A stretch of DNA of 64,000 nt from Orobanche coerulescens (lineage: Eukaryota > Streptophyta > Magnoliopsida > Lamiales > Orobanchaceae). Position 1 is the stretch's first letter, and each line of letters starts with the position of its first letter. Shown here one piece after another: positions 11,771-25,200 of the stretch. Location of the stretch: positions 49,052,358 through 49,116,357 of the forward strand of contig CM065801.1 of NCBI GenBank assembly GCA_033398695.1, read 5' to 3'. A program made the translations under genes and the position numbers. The notes beneath the pieces were generated by a model, which did no database searches, was not told where the DNA came from, and was given only the letters and a program-made list of their open reading frames with translations.

Positions 11771-14700
11771 TGTAATATCCGCAATTTTCGATTTTCGGTA
11801 AATTTATTTTTTTCGGTCGGAGTCCGTTTTGACGACTCGCTCATGACCGTTTCGTCATTCTGAGAATGATTAATTCTACACTTTTTGACATCCGAGTTCG
11901 TTTCGGTGTTGTTTTGTTGAGTTCCGTGCTTTTTAGCGACTTTTCCGCACTTGAGTTCGATTCTTGCGAATCTCGACCGAAACTGCTGTTTCGAGTTTCC
12001 CGCAAGTCCGTTTAACTTTGTTAGACGTGTTGTGAACTTCGGTTTGGTTATTCGATCACGTATCGTGATTTCCGGGCGTTTTGGGCCATTTTGTAATTTC
12101 TTGAAAGTTACGGGTATCCGTATCTGTAATTGTTGCCTCGACCCGTTTCTTGGTCGCGTATGACTAAATATGGTATTACGTTTTCATTTCGAGTCGTTTA
12201 TGTCGCCCGTGAACTTTTCGTCGTGTTCGTTCCGTGCGATTTCGGAAATCGGGTCGCCGAGCCACGACGGTTGCGGATCGGACGGTGGCGGATCGCCGGA
12301 CGATTGCAGGCACCGCCGGACGGGTGCGGCAGAACCGGCGTAGCGCACGCTTCTGGCCGGAAGGTCGCGCGCTTAACCGGCAGTGTAGCGCACGCCACCG
12401 GCCGCCTAACGACGCTATCGCCCGGGCACAGGCGTGGGGTTTCGAGGTTCTGGACTCGGTCGGGATCGGCGGGTAGCGCACGCTACGCCGAGCGTAGCGC
12501 GATAGTCGGAAGGCGTAGCGCACGCTGTCGGTCCGCTAGCGTCGTTACTGGCCGGCGATTGATCCAGCTGGCAGTCGATGTGCCAAGCGGCAGGCTTCCG
12601 GCCGTAGCGCACGCTAGCGGGAGTCGGGTCGATAGGTTTGGTCGGCAGGGTTGGTAGGGGATGCCGGGTCGTGTGGGCCCTGGCCGAGGGTACTCGGCCG
12701 ATACCGGCCGATAGCGCACGCTAGTCCGGGAAGGCTAGCGCACGCTAGTCTGGCCCAGTATAAATGTGGATGAGCAGTCACATTTCACTTCGTTTTTCAT
12801 TCCCTTCCTTCTCCTTCCGCGAATGGCGATTCATGGGTGACGAAGCCATGTTGTTTAACAACAAATCCATGAAGTCCTTGAGTTCATAACATCAATCGAT
12901 CGTCCGTTATCAACCTTTGATCCAGCGAATCAAGGTAACCTTCCTTAGAACCCTAATTTCGTGAATTTGGGGATTTTTGCATTTTCGTCCGATTTGTTCC
13001 GTGTTGTTGATTAATTCATGATGGGTATGATTAATCTTGATAGTATTCTTGTGTTTAACATCATTTAATCCATTGTTCTTCGTCGAATCGAAGTATAATT
13101 CTTGATTTCCTTCGAATTGACTTTTTGGGGGATTTGTCCCCGATCTCGTTTTTCATCCGTTTTCGATGGATCGATTATGGTTAAATGATGTTGTTAAACA
13201 TATTCTATGGATTGTATATCCATATTTCAACTTGGAATTCCGTTTTCGGGTTTTGACGGAACGAATCGTGTTCTTGGCCGTTTTGGGGGAAATCCGTGAA
13301 CTTTCGTCATTCGTTCTTTGAATTCAACGGCTTTGAGTCGTGTTATAGAATTCATTTCATTGTTATTATTTGTCCTTCGTAGTTTATGAACGTGAGTTGG
13401 CGTTCGGTGGAGTCGGCGGGTTCGTAGTCGGTTCGGGCCAACCTACTTCGGTCGATTCTCCGCGTTGTTCTTATTCGAGGCAAGTACCTTGCCCATACTT
13501 TTCTCGTTTTATGGATATGATGATCGGTGGTCGTCTTGATTTGTTTGTTTGGTTATTTGAAATGAAGTTTCAAAGGATTTCGGTTTGGCCTCGTTAAAGG
13601 CTTTCTTTCAAAACGCGTGTGTTTTGTGAACGGTGTTTTGAGAATTTATTATGATTTGATTATTTTGAACGTTAAAGGATTTGATGATGATACTCCTATT
13701 GTTTAAAGTTATGGAATCGTGTATTCCGTATTTAATCTTGTTATGGTATTTTGAAGAGTTCGATAATGGTGTCGAGTTAATGGCCATCTCTAGTGAGTAT
13801 TCTTAATGAACTTACATTCTTAGCATATTAGTATTGCATGAGTAACGTGTGTGTGTGTATGCTCACTACGGGTTAGATCCGACGGGGTCTCGGTAGGGGT
13901 CCACGGAGGTGTGGATCGACGAGCTTTGCTTTTAACCACTACGGGTTAGATCCGACGGGGTCTCGGTAGGGGTCCACGGAGGTGTGGATCGACGGTTAAT
14001 TGTGGTGAATTTTACAAATGTGATTTGATATTGGCATTTCCGGAAATGAGTGCTTTTGAACGGTTTTCATGATTGCATGCATTGACTAAGTGTGTAAGAG
14101 GTAAGTTGTTCGTTTGGCTTACTTGGCTAGGATGGCACTAGAGTATTTTGTTGGTTATTTTAAATCCTTTATTTGTGGATTTTGAGGTTGGAAGACGAAC
14201 CTTGTGGTCATTCTTGTGTACTGTGAGTTGACGGATTTGGGGCTAAAATCCCAACGTTTTTGTAAAAGTCATTTTACGGATTTGGGGCTAAAATCCCAAC
14301 GGTTTGGTAAATATCATTTTTCGGGAAGTAAACCTTTGGGGCGGTGACCCCCTTTTGTCTTTTGGATTTTGAAAAGTAGGATTTGATAATCCTAAATTGT
14401 TTTCTATTAAAACTCTCGATGGCATTCTAAATCGTTTTATAAATTATTTCCATTGATTTATGATATTTCGATTTTGAAAGGTTTTCTCAAACTCTTGCCT
14501 CGGGAAGTATTCTTCGTTTTGTTTGGATCTTTGAGGATTCCTGGTTATTGTTATTCGTGGAATGTGAATTGTATGGCTCGTATTTGCACTTTGTTCTTGC
14601 ACTAGCAAAACAGTGGAGTTTTGCTAACCCCCGAGTATTCGGGGGGTGGATGTCTGTTTTTGCATTCAGGTTTTGGAGCATAACACAGGGTCGGCACGAA

Positions 14701-15001
14701 GGATGATGAAAGATGATCGATACTAATCACATGAGGAACCGTACATCGTGTGTTGGTTCAGTTGTACTTTATTTTCCATTTTGTATTGTTCCCGTTGTAC
14801 GGGTGTGGTTGTATTTTGTCCCCTGCGTGGGCATGAGTTGTATTTGAGTTGTATGTATTTGTGGAAAGACCAAATCGGTCTACTGAGTCATTGTAGCCTT
14901 GAAGGCATTGTCGAGATGTTAAACGTTGTTACCAGCCTGGTAGATCCTCGAGGAGAGGGTCTACGGCGTGTAATATCCCTGAGTGGATTGGGGGTGTTAC
15001 A
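11771..15001 (+). repeat. B LTR 2 (3231 bp), shared middle LTR
   Basis: Serves as the 3' LTR of the first unit and the 5' LTR of the second. A PPT lies before it and a PBS after it. Array 12341-12747; TATAAA 12759-12764; possible intron 12935-14669 (acceptor GCATTCAG); paired repeats 13864-13994; ends GGGTGTTACA. Confidence 0.92.
12341..12747. repeat. B LTR 2 palindromic word array
   Basis: TAGCGCACGCT/TAGCGCACGCTA words from 12341 to 12747, several truncated by small deletions relative to LTR 3, ending 12 bp before the TATA box. Confidence 0.8.
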
Positions 15002-15005
15002 TAAA

Positions 15006-15037
15006 TGGTATCGGAGCTTAGGTTGAGGAAACCTAGG
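15006..15037 (+). promoter_or_regulatory. B PBS 2 with stem-loop
   Basis: TGGTATCGGAGC (15006-15017) and the same CTTAGGTT/AACCTAGG stem (15017-15037) as PBS 1. Confidence 0.85.
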
Positions 15038-17257
15038 CTGTCGGGTCAAGTCGTGTTGTTTGAGTCTTGTTTCGTCGGATTTTATCTGACTGAGTCGTGT
15101 CGCGACGCGTCGTTTGAGTTTGTTGGTCGTGATTAGTATCGTGGGGCGATCATCATCTTCGTGCGACCTGTGGAAGTAAGTCTCCCTTCTTTGTGTTGTG
15201 CCTCGTGTGACACGAGCTATTTTTATGATCATTTGTTAAGTGGTGGAATCCTTATGTGAATTTTGATTTCACGATATGTATTTAGTCGACTTTCGTATTT
15301 GATTTATACGAGGAGTGTCGTCGCTTTTGATGTCTTTTTATTGTTGTTTTTGTCCGTGGCTGATGAATTTCGAATCGATTTGTACGTTTTACAAGTCTCT
15401 TGTGGAAGCTTTGTGCTTATACGCGTTCGACTTGTTCACTAGCCAGTGCGGGAGAGTATTTTATCAGTGGTTTTGTTCTGAATGTGGTATTTTATCGTTT
15501 ATTTCCGTTTAAAGACATATATTGTCTTGATTTTAAACTTTTTGATGCGTGTGCTAGGAGTTGTTTTAGTGAACGTCGGTATGTGTGAGTTTTGGGCATT
15601 CTGGCCTATTGAATTTTTGAAAACCTTGAGTATCTTAGAAAAATAAATTTCGAGACATACTTTTCAAATGGGTTATTTTCTTGTGGTACATCCAAGGTGC
15701 CACAATATATTTCAAAAATTTTCTACCTCGAGGACCAAAATGCTTTGAGATATTTTCAATATTTTAGAAACACTTTTATTTAGACCCGAGGGTCGAATAT
15801 TTTGAAAGTTTTCATTAAGAGAAAGTATCTTCATTCTTATCAAATGCGAAATGGTTCTCCAGTGTCTCGATAACGATGTTTCAAGTTTGTACTTTTTGAA
15901 AGGTGATACTCAAGATCAACCGGTGTTCTTCTAAATTATTTTCGAAATGAGGTTTTCGTTTTAAAACCTATCCATTCCCGTTTGAGGGCTGGGTATGTAT
16001 GTGTGAGGTTCGCGTTGTCATTTTGATACTTTCTCCCGAGTATGACCGAATTGGCGGTGTGAGCGTTGAGTCGCTTTCCACACATTTGTTGTGTTAGCCC
16101 CCTGTGAGAGGCGGGATGTTGGTGTTGAATATTATCGCCTCGTAGTGATTCCTGCGTTGTCGCGCATGTGCGAGCTGCTAGAGCTTGGTTTGGTATGACC
16201 GTGTGCATCGGTGATGGTTCCGTTATGCGTCGATTATTTAATGTCTTGTTACCTTGCTCCCGTTTTTGTGAAATTCGTGGACGAGGTCGGAGGTAATGCC
16301 CGTACTATTTTGACTTCTGTATTTTCTCTTTCTCCAGTCTATCGATTCGCCCATGTTCGCTGGCACTTTATGAACTTGTTCTATATTTCGATTTCATCGT
16401 CCGAACGAGCTGTGATCTTGTTGTGGGTCGGTCTGGTTATCGATGTTACTTTTTCGGGTTCAGTTCGATTCTTGTGAACCTTGTTCGGGAGTGACATCAT
16501 CTGGTTCTATTAGTTCTTTTATTCGAAGTGGATCGGATTTGGAACTCTTATGTTTTCGACTCTGTCGACTCATTTATGTTCGTTGACATTTCTGAGCTTG
16601 TCCTGCCCCTTGTTTTTGTTTATCGAACGAGTGTGGTATTGTTTCGGAATAACTCGTTTGTCGTTGTGACTTTTTAATCGCTATTCCCTTTCTCGTGGAC
16701 CTTATGGGAATGCATGTCTTGTAGTTCTCACCGATCATCACGGGGTTGTTGTTTGAACTTTATTGTTCTTCGTGATTCGAACATGATTCTTCGATTTTGT
16801 TGTCTCAATCGTTGTGGTTCGATCGTTTGATTGTTCGGTTTTATTGATCTCGTTCGTGATTGGTGAACATTCGGGCTCCTTCGTAATTCCTTTCGATTCG
16901 GGAAATTAGTTTCGTTTCGATCTTTCAACCTTAGGTGGTGGGATTAGTGTTTGTTCGGTTGACTCGCGTTTTGATTGATGTACCGTTGGGTTGGTCAATC
17001 ATAATGGTTTTCGTTCGTTGTGTTTTGTGATTGTCGGATAATTGACTTGGATATATTATCCGTTTGATGACGCTTGTCGTTTGTTGGTTTTATTATATCG
17101 CTAACGGCGACGTTGTGTTGGTCGCCGTGGAGCGTGTTTTCACGCCGTATATTCCATTGCGTTGTTTGTAACGTTTCGCCGTTGGGCGTTAGTTACGCAT
17201 TCTTGTGTATCTCGATGAGTTTTCCTTGGCGGAATATTCCTTCTCCCTACTTGTTTT

Positions 17258-17294
17258 AAGTTTCGGGACGAAACTTCTTTTAAGGAGGGTAGAA
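17258..17294 (+). promoter_or_regulatory. B stem-loop and polypurine tract 2
   Basis: AAGTTTCG-GGA-CGAAACTT at 17258-17276, polypurine tract AAGGAGGGTAGAA ending at 17294. Confidence 0.88.
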
Positions 17295-20200
17295 TGTAAT
17301 ATCCGCAATTTTCGATTTTCGGTAAATTTATTTTTTCGGTCGGAGTCCGTTTTGACGACTCGCTCATGACCGTTTCGTCATTCTGAGAATGATTAATTCT
17401 ACACTTTTTGACATCCGAGTTCGTTTCGGTGTCGTTTTGTTGAGTTCCGTGCTTTTTAGCGACTTTTCCGCACTTGAGTTCGATTCTTGCGAATCTCGAC
17501 CGAAACTAATTGTTTCGAGTTTCCCGCAAGTCCGTTTAACTTTGTTAGACGTGTTGTGAACTTCGGTTTGGTTATTCGATCACGTATCGTGATTTCCGGG
17601 CGTTTTGGGCCATTTTGTAATTTCTTGAAAGTTACGGGTATCCGTATCTGTAATTGTTGCCTCGACCCGTTTCTTGGTCGCGTATGACTAAATATGGTAT
17701 TACGTTTTCATTTCGAGTCGTTTATGTCGTCCGTGAACTTTTCGTCGTGTTCGTTCCGTGCGATTTCGGAAATCGGGTCGTCGAGCCCTGACGGTTGCGG
17801 GACTGGCCGGACGGTGGCAGATCGGCGGACGACAGTGGCACCGGCCGGACGGGTGCGGCAGGAACCGGCGTAGCGCACGCTACGGCCGGAAGGCTGCGCG
17901 CGCTAACCGGCAGGTGTAGCGCACGCTACCGGCTGGCCTAACGCACGCTATCGGGCCTGGGCAGTGGGGTTTCTGAGGTTCTGGACTCGGTCAGGATCGG
18001 CAGGTAGCGCACGCTACGCCGAGCGTAGCGCATGCTAGTCGGCAGGCGTAGCGCACGCTGTCGGCCGGCTAGCGTACGTTACTGCCGGCGATTCGATCCG
18101 GTGGCTCTTGGGCCAGTCGGCTAGCGCGCGAGCCGGCCGTAGCGCACGCTAGCGGGAGTCGGGTCGACAGGTTTGGTCGGTAGGGTTGGTAGGGGATGCC
18201 GGGTCGTGTGGGCCTGTCCGAGGGTACTCGGCCGATCTGGCCGATAGCGCACGCTAGTCCGGAAGGCTAGCGCACGCTAATCGGCCCGATATAAATGTGG
18301 TGGCAGTCACATTTCACTTCGTTTTTCATTCCCTTCCTTCTCCTTCCGCGAATGGCGATTCATGGGTGACGAAGCCATGTTGTTTAACAACAAATCCATG
18401 AAGTCCTTGAGTTCATAACATCAATCGATCGTCCGTTATCAACCTTTGATCCAGCGAATCAAGGTAACCTTCCTTAGAACCCTAATTTCGTGAATTTGGG
18501 GATTTTTGCATTTTCGTCCGATTCGTTCCGTGTTGTTGATTAATTCATGATGGGTATGATTAATCTTGATAGTATTCTTGTGTTTAACATCATTTAATCC
18601 ATTGTTCTTCGTCGAATCGAAGTATAATTCTTGATTTCCTTCGAATTGACTTTTTGGGGGATTTGTCCCCGATCTCGTTTTTCATCCGTTTTCGATGGAT
18701 CGATTATGGTTAAATGATGTTGTTAAACATATTCTATGGATTGTATATCCATATTTCAACTTGGAATTCCGTTTTCGGGTTTTGACGGAAAGAATCGTGT
18801 TCTTGGCCGTTTTGGGGGAAATCCGTGAACTTTCGTCATTCGTTCTTTGAATTCAACGGCTTTGAGTCGTGTTATAGAATTCATATCATTGTTATTATTT
18901 GTTCTTCGTAGTTTATGAACGTGAGTTGGCGTTCGGTGGAGTCGGCGGGTTCGTAGTCGGTTCGGGCCAACCTACTTCGGTCGATTCTCCGCGTTGTTCT
19001 TATTCGAGGCAAGTACCTTGCCCATACTTTTCTCGTTTTATGGATATGATGATCGGTGGTCGTCTTGATGTGTTTGTTTGGTTATTTGAAATGAAGTTTC
19101 AAAGGATTTCGGTTTGGCCTCGTTAAAGGCTTTCTTTCAAAACGCGTGTGTTTTGTGAACGGTGTTTTGAGAATTTATTATGATTTGATTATTTTGAACG
19201 TTAAAGGATTTGATGATGATACTCCTATTGTTTAAAGTTATGGAATCGTGTATTCCGTATTTAATCTTGTTATGGTATTTTGAAGAGTTCGATAATGGTG
19301 TCGAGTTAATGGCCATCTCTAGTGAGTATTCTTAATGAACTTACATTCTTAGCATATTAGTATTGCATGAGTAACGTGTGTGTGTGTGTATGCTCACTAC
19401 GGGTTAGATCCGACGGGGTCTCGGTAGGGGTCCACGGAGGTGTGGATCGAAGAGCTTTGCTTTTAACCACTACGGGTTAGATCCGACGGGGTCTCGGTAG
19501 GGGTCCACGGAGGTGTGGATCGACGGTTAATTGTGGTGAATTTTACAAATGTGATTTGATATTGGCATTTCCGGAAATGAGTGCTTTTGAACGGTTTTCA
19601 TGATTGCATGCATTGACTAAGTGTGTAAGAGGTAAGTTGTTCGTTTGGCTTACTTGGCTAGGATGGCACTAGAGTATTTTGTTGGTTATTTTAAATCCTT
19701 TATTTGTGGATTTTGAGGTTGGAAGACGAACCTTGTGGTCGTTCTTGTGTACTGTGAGTTGACGGATTTGGGGCTAAAATCCCAACGCGTTTTTGTAAAA
19801 GTCATTTTACGGATTTGGGGCTAAAATCCCAACGGTTTGGTAAATATCATTTTTCGAAGTAAACCTTTGGGGCGGTGACCCCTTTTGTCTTGTGGATTTT
19901 GAAAAGTAGGATTTGATAATCCTAAATTGTTTTCTATTAAAACTCTCGATGGCATTCTAAATCGTTTTATAAATTATTTCCATTGATTTATGATATTTCG
20001 ATTTTGAAAGGTTTTCTCAAACTCTTGCCTCGGGAAGTATTCTTCGTTTTGTTTGGATCTTTGAGGATTCCCGTTATTGTTATTCGTGGAATGTGAATTG
20101 TATGGCTCGTATTTGCACTTTGTTCTTGCACTAGCAAAACGGTGGAGTTTGCTAACCCCGAGTATTCGGGGTGGATGTCTGTTTTGCATTCAGGTTTTGG

Positions 20201-20525
20201 AGCATAACACGTGGTCGGCACGAAGGATGATGAAATATGATCGTTACTTATCACATGAGGAACCGTACATCTTTTTTTGTTTCAGTTGTACTCTATTTTC
20301 CATTCTTTGTATTGTTCCGTTAGACGGTGTAGTTGTATTTTGTCCCCTGCGTGGGCATGAGTTGTATTTGAGTTGTATGTATTTGTGGAAAGACCAAATC
20401 GGTCTACTGAGTCATTGTAGCCTTGAAGGCATTGTCGAGATGTTAAACGTTGTTACCAGCCTGGTAGATCCTCGAGGAGAGGGTCTACGGCGTGTAATAT
20501 CCCTGAGTGGATTGGGGGTGTTACA
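17295..20525 (+). repeat. B LTR 3 (3231 bp)
   Basis: Array 17871-18279; TATAAA 18290-18295; possible intron 18464-20193 (AAG|GTAACC to GCATTCAG); paired repeats 19395-19525; ends GGGTGTTACA, followed by the GGGCG duplication and the rest of A. Confidence 0.92.
17871..18279. repeat. B LTR 3 palindromic word array
   Basis: The least eroded of the three B arrays: TAGCGCACGCTA at 17871, about 17918, about 18004 and 18268, plus variants with GCGCGCGCT and GCGTACGTTA. Confidence 0.82.
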
Positions 20526-21982
20526 GGGCGGGCAGGTCCCGGTCGGCAGGTTTTGTCAGCAGTGTCGGGTTACGCGGGCCCCGACCGAAGATGCTCGGCC
20601 GAGGCTGCCCGTTAGCGCACGTTACCAGGAAGGCATTAGCGCACGCTAATGCCTACTTCTATAAATATGACTGAGCAGTCATATTTCCACTCAGTTTTCA
20701 TTTCTTTTCTTTTCTGTCCGCAGCTCGAGGTTCGGAGGAGGCGAAGCCATGTTGTTAAACAACAAATCCATGAAGTTCTTGAGTTCACATCATTGATTGA
20801 TCATCCTATAACATCCTTTGATCCAGCGAATCAATGTAAATTCCTTAGAAACCTAGTTTTTGGGAATTTTGGGGATTTTCTTAAATTCGTCCGATTTATC
20901 CGTTTTGGAGCTTGAGAACCCTGGGATTATGATGTATCTATCCCGTATGCATGTTTTTCCTATGATTTTACGGATTAGATTGTGCCGTTTTCGGACTTGT
21001 GAGGGTTTGGACGATTTTCCAACCTCTAGTTGTTTATCCGTGTATTTTCATGAATCGTAGACTGGTTTCGGGAGTTTCCTCGTTTAATTTGAGTATGGAT
21101 AATTGATTATCATATTCCTTGCGAATCGTTTAGGTGCCAGAAGCGAGTTCTTGGACCTACCGAACCCATACCCATTTTCCGTTCAAATTCTCGATGTCTC
21201 AAGGCAAGTATATATTTATGATTGTACGTTCTCGACTTTGAAAGTAAGATATATTAATGGCATGATTATTTATATCCACTTTGGGGCGGGCCGATGGGTC
21301 CCCTGAGGGTTTCGTAGCCTCTTGGTGCGATTCCACGGATGATATGAACGAACCACTCTGGGACGGACCGACGGGTCCTCTGAGGGTTTCGTAGCCTCTG
21401 GTGCGGTTCCACGGTATTCATATATGTATTGATGCGATGCTATGAGATTTAGTTATTCCAGAATACTAGTCTTGAATTGATGAATTGACGGTTACATTTA
21501 CTTTATTGTCGAGGAGTATTGTGTTTCATACTTGATATACTTGCACTAGCTATTCGACGGCTAACCCCTTTATGGGGGAAATACTTTTTATGTATTTCAG
21601 GTTCCAGGAGAGCGGATAGGCAGGGGTCGGGTCGGCATGAAGATGATGGGCTAGCGTGATACTATGTTTTATCTCCGGTTATGTTTTGTGTTCCTCCATT
21701 CAGTGTTGTTGTACCAGAATGGTTATTGAATACTCGAGTATTGTTCGTTTTCAGTCTTTCTTGATGTTCCGGCCTATGTTGCCGAGGTTTTGATTTTGTA
21801 CTGTGATGTATTTGGATACATCGGACCCGATTTGAATACCCTTTGTATCGTCTTTCATTTCATTGTATTTGGACCTTCCCGGTCAAGTTTTATAGTTCCG
21901 CGTATGATTAGCCTTGTGGGTCCCTTGGTGGGGTTCACGGCGCTGTAATATACCCTGAAGAACTTGGGGGTGTTACAGAATA

Positions 21983-22015
21983 TGGTATCGGAGCTTAGGT
22001 CTATGGATACCTAGG
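21983..22015 (+). promoter_or_regulatory. A primer-binding site with stem-loop
   Basis: TGGTATCGGAGC (21983-21994), six bases after the LTR end. It runs into a stem CTTAGGT (21994-22000) with ACCTAGG (22009-22015), one G:U pair included. Confidence 0.85.
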
Positions 22016-22220
22016 ATGTCGGTCTTTTGGGTCGATTGAGTCGTCATTTGTCCACAGTATCACTACTCTGCCATCATCACAATGCGACCGATACTTGTAA
22101 GTCCTATTACTCTCCTTGCGTTTCTTAATCGCTTTGATTTTAGTCTGATATTCTTGAGAATCGGTCACTTCGAAGATGTGCGTTTTGGATTGTACTTATG
22201 TACTTTGTGTATCCTTTAGA

Positions 22221-22270
22221 ATGTCTGCTGGCAGGGGACAGAGACGAGACCATGGTCGTGGACGCGGACT
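22221..22270 (+). pseudogene. A gag remnant (first 16-17 codons)
   Basis: An ATG at 22221 opens MSAGRGQRRDHGRGRG, the basic Gly/Arg-rich start that also opens gag in D and E. The leader before it resembles theirs. At about 22265-22270 the sequence switches to Z-like DNA, so the rest of gag and all of pol are gone. Probably non-functional. Confidence 0.7.
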
Positions 22271-25200
22271 TTTCTTAGAGATATTTTTAAAATTTCTAAT
22301 TGCAGTACTGATGTGTGTTTGTGTTATGTTGAGACTCTGTATGGGGGTCGGATGCTAGTATCATGGGAGATTATCGACTTCACGCACATGTAAGTACACT
22401 GTTTTGGTTATTCGCTCGTGGCGACGATTGATTACCCTTGTGATGAGTTTGGAAATTCTGGGTTGATCGGTTGTTGGTTGACAGTTATAATTGAGGATAT
22501 CGTGTATCAGGTTGTTTAATTTTGATCTCACGCATATCATACGAAGATGTTATTGAATCAAGTATATGTATTCAGCATGTCATATATACGTGTCCAGTAT
22601 GTCGAGGCAGCGGACAGGAACCATTGTAATTGGCTAAGTGTAGCTTGTTTAGCACATGCTAATAGTGAAGCATAGTGCACGCTAGTGTACAAACTTAGCG
22701 CACGCTAAAGGCTTGGACTAGTGCGCAAGGCCATGTCAGAACTTATCCGAGTGGTTGGCAAAGTTGTCGACAACTTCCGGGTTTCATGCATCAACGACAT
22801 TTAGCGCACGCGGGACATAAGTAATAGCGCACGCTAAATGTAGAACAGTCAAGGGAATCCCGGCAATCGCGGGTGCTTTCGGCATATGGGGCACAAACAT
22901 CTTGTGGGTAGGTGCAAGCTGTCGAGTCAACTATGATTAGCGCACGCTACGGGTGGATAATATTGTACGCTAATGAGACTTTTACTGTAGCAAGTCAACG
23001 TTATGTTACGTACGCTATGACAAGGATTTTACGTACGTAACACTTGGCACGAAATGAGGCAGTAACCTTTGGACATCGATTGCGCACGCTAACAAAATCA
23101 GTTACGCACGCTATGGCAAGTAACGCGCGCCATTTTTTGAGAGTAGCGCACGCTAGTAGTGTGAAATTGAGTAATGTTATCTTTTTCGGCCCGTCCTTTC
23201 ATTTCCACCGAAAGAGAGAGTTCTTGGAAGATATTTTGAGGTTCTAAATACTCGTGTAATCATGGAGTTGACCGTTTTGACAACTCTAAGCTTGGAATCG
23301 ATTGGAAATGGATTCAACCTTAAGAATAAATCCATCTATTCGAAGAGGTAATTAATATTCACTTTGGATTTGGTTTTGAATTAAATATCGTTGTTCTTGA
23401 GTTGATAATCGTCATGTATAGAAGTTGATAAGTATGATTATGGATGGATTACCGCGTTATGTTGATATTATGGTTGAAGTGTGGATATTGATATGATTCG
23501 TGTGGTTTTTAATGGTGTTGTTTATCTTCAAGAGATATGTTGGTTAATATCTCCAGACATTTCGATTTTGACGTTGTTGTTGTTGATTAGTTCGTATGAT
23601 AATAGTTTATGGAGGCGTTATGATGATTCTTGGTATCCCACGGGAAGTTTGTTAAGGAAGATGATGACATGATGACTTATATGTTGGATTATGTTATGTT
23701 GTCATGAGTATGGTTAGGGGATCATAGTGTTCTTGGCAGTATTATTGCGATTCCTGATGTTATGATGATATATGCCTTAGACTATGAGTTAGATGATGGC
23801 TTAGATGTTAGAACATTGGATTTTGTCGTTGGTCGATTGTGGACGTGACTTCGGATTAATTTAGGATTCCTGAGAAACTCTTGAATTATATGAGATGATG
23901 AACATTTTTAAGGAGTGTGGGTGTCTTTTATATGAATATGGAATATTCATGTCTAGAGCTGCATTATGTGTTTTGATATAATTTTTGCATCGGAATACGA
24001 ATATGATTATGAGTTTGATGAAATTATTATTCATCTCTGAGTTTGGAAGTCCATACATATTGAACAATTGTTCAAGCCGAATGATTGGATTGGTTGATAA
24101 CCTTACAATATAATTCTCTATAATGTTGAACTAATTCGATGGTTCGAATTAATGATGATCATCATATTCTCGTATTGTGGACAGGATTTGTAAGTGTCTG
24201 AGTTGGATTGTTCAGACTGTGTTTAATCGAGATATAGTGGAATGATTGAGTTTGTGGTTTGGTAGTATTGATATCGATCGTTATCGAACTTGTCGATTAT
24301 TAATCCTTCTTTATAAAATAAATTGTGATGTCTGATCGTGGATTATGACTGTTGTGATATGGTTGAGGTTGAAGAGTTCATAGATTAGTTTGGTCGGGGT
24401 TGAGGAACTCGTAGACGAAAGCAACTGAATTGGTAACAGTTCGTTGTATTGATATCGAGGCAAGTTTTATACTTGTACTAGTCAATGAGATTGACGTTAT
24501 CATGTATGTGCATGAATGTGTGGATCATGTCGAGACTTGGTCTCTTTGTGATTTTGTTGATATCAGGGGGTTGTTTGATACGATATCCTTCGGCAAGTTA
24601 TGCCAATTGTTAGTGTTGTTCGTAAATGGCCGGTTCAGGGCATTACGATACTTGTTGATCATATTGATGTCGATAGCCAGTTCGCGGTATTGATGTTTTG
24701 ACTGTTGTCATTGATATTGGTGTTTCGCTATTGGTGTTGTATTGGCCGATTGAAGGCATTGATGTATTCGATTATCATCTTCATTATCGGTAACCGATTA
24801 AAGGTGCCGGGACATCCATTATATAATTGTTATCGGTTAATCGTTCTAAAGGTAATCGATGTATTGATTTGGGACTGTCGAAAACATTCCCATCCGTCGT
24901 ATCATTGTTATCGATTGGCCGTTCTACGGTAATTGAAGTATTGAATTAGGACTGTCAAGGATACTTCCTATCCGTTGAATTATTATTGTCGTGTTGGCCG
25001 ACTCAAGGCAGCACACTATTATCATTGTGAACTCGATAATTTTCTGATCGTTGAGGGTGGAGGATTTCCCGGATTGTTGTGTTGTGATTATTACTCGTAT
25101 TAATCAGTCCTTAGGGATTTTGATCCCAGGATGGTTGTTTTGAATTTTGTTAGCCGTGTCGATCTTTCATTATTCGTGTGTCATCGTTCACTTGGTGAGT

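Larger units (their letters stand above)
15002..17294 (+). other. B internal region 2 (2293 bp), non-coding
   Basis: Near-identical to internal region 1 without solo LTR C. No gag, protease, RT or integrase motif in any frame. The 3' end (about 17160-17294) is shared with element A. Confidence 0.82.
3714..20525 (+). mobile_element. Element B: tandem LTR-internal-LTR-internal-LTR, non-autonomous
   Basis: Three near-identical LTRs (3714-6914, 11771-15001, 17295-20525) separated by two near-identical internal regions, with a single GGGCG target duplication outside the whole structure (3709-3713 and 20526-20530). Each internal region has its own PBS and PPT but no coding remnant that I recognise (about 2.3 kb after removing solo LTR C from the first). 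This is a large non-coding element duplicated in tandem, most simply by unequal recombination between LTRs. C is present only in the first internal region, so it came after the duplication or was not copied. Confidence 0.88.
2869..21977 (+). repeat. A 5' LTR, split by element B
   Basis: Pieces 2869-3713 and 20531-21977 (about 2292 bp joined; 3' copy 2325 bp). The break is confirmed by GGGCG at 3709-3713 and 20526-20530, and by the uninterrupted 3' copy at 26785-26790. The TATA box TATAAA is at 20660-20665. The possible intron runs 20836-21600, but the donor here reads AAT|GT instead of AAG|GT. A pair of imperfect repeats of about 62 bp ending TTCCACGG lies at 21276-21414. The LTR ends GGGTGTTACA. 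Confidence 0.88.

Noticed and set aside
20077..20649. 190-residue open frame spanning the B LTR 3 end and A
   Set aside because: It crosses the target duplication between two elements, so it cannot be an evolved gene.
20649..20915. 88-residue open frame beginning at the A LTR TATA box, repeated at 26908
   Set aside because: The ATG overlaps the TATA region, so it would precede the transcription start; it reads on through the putative donor site. A chance frame in a conserved LTR.
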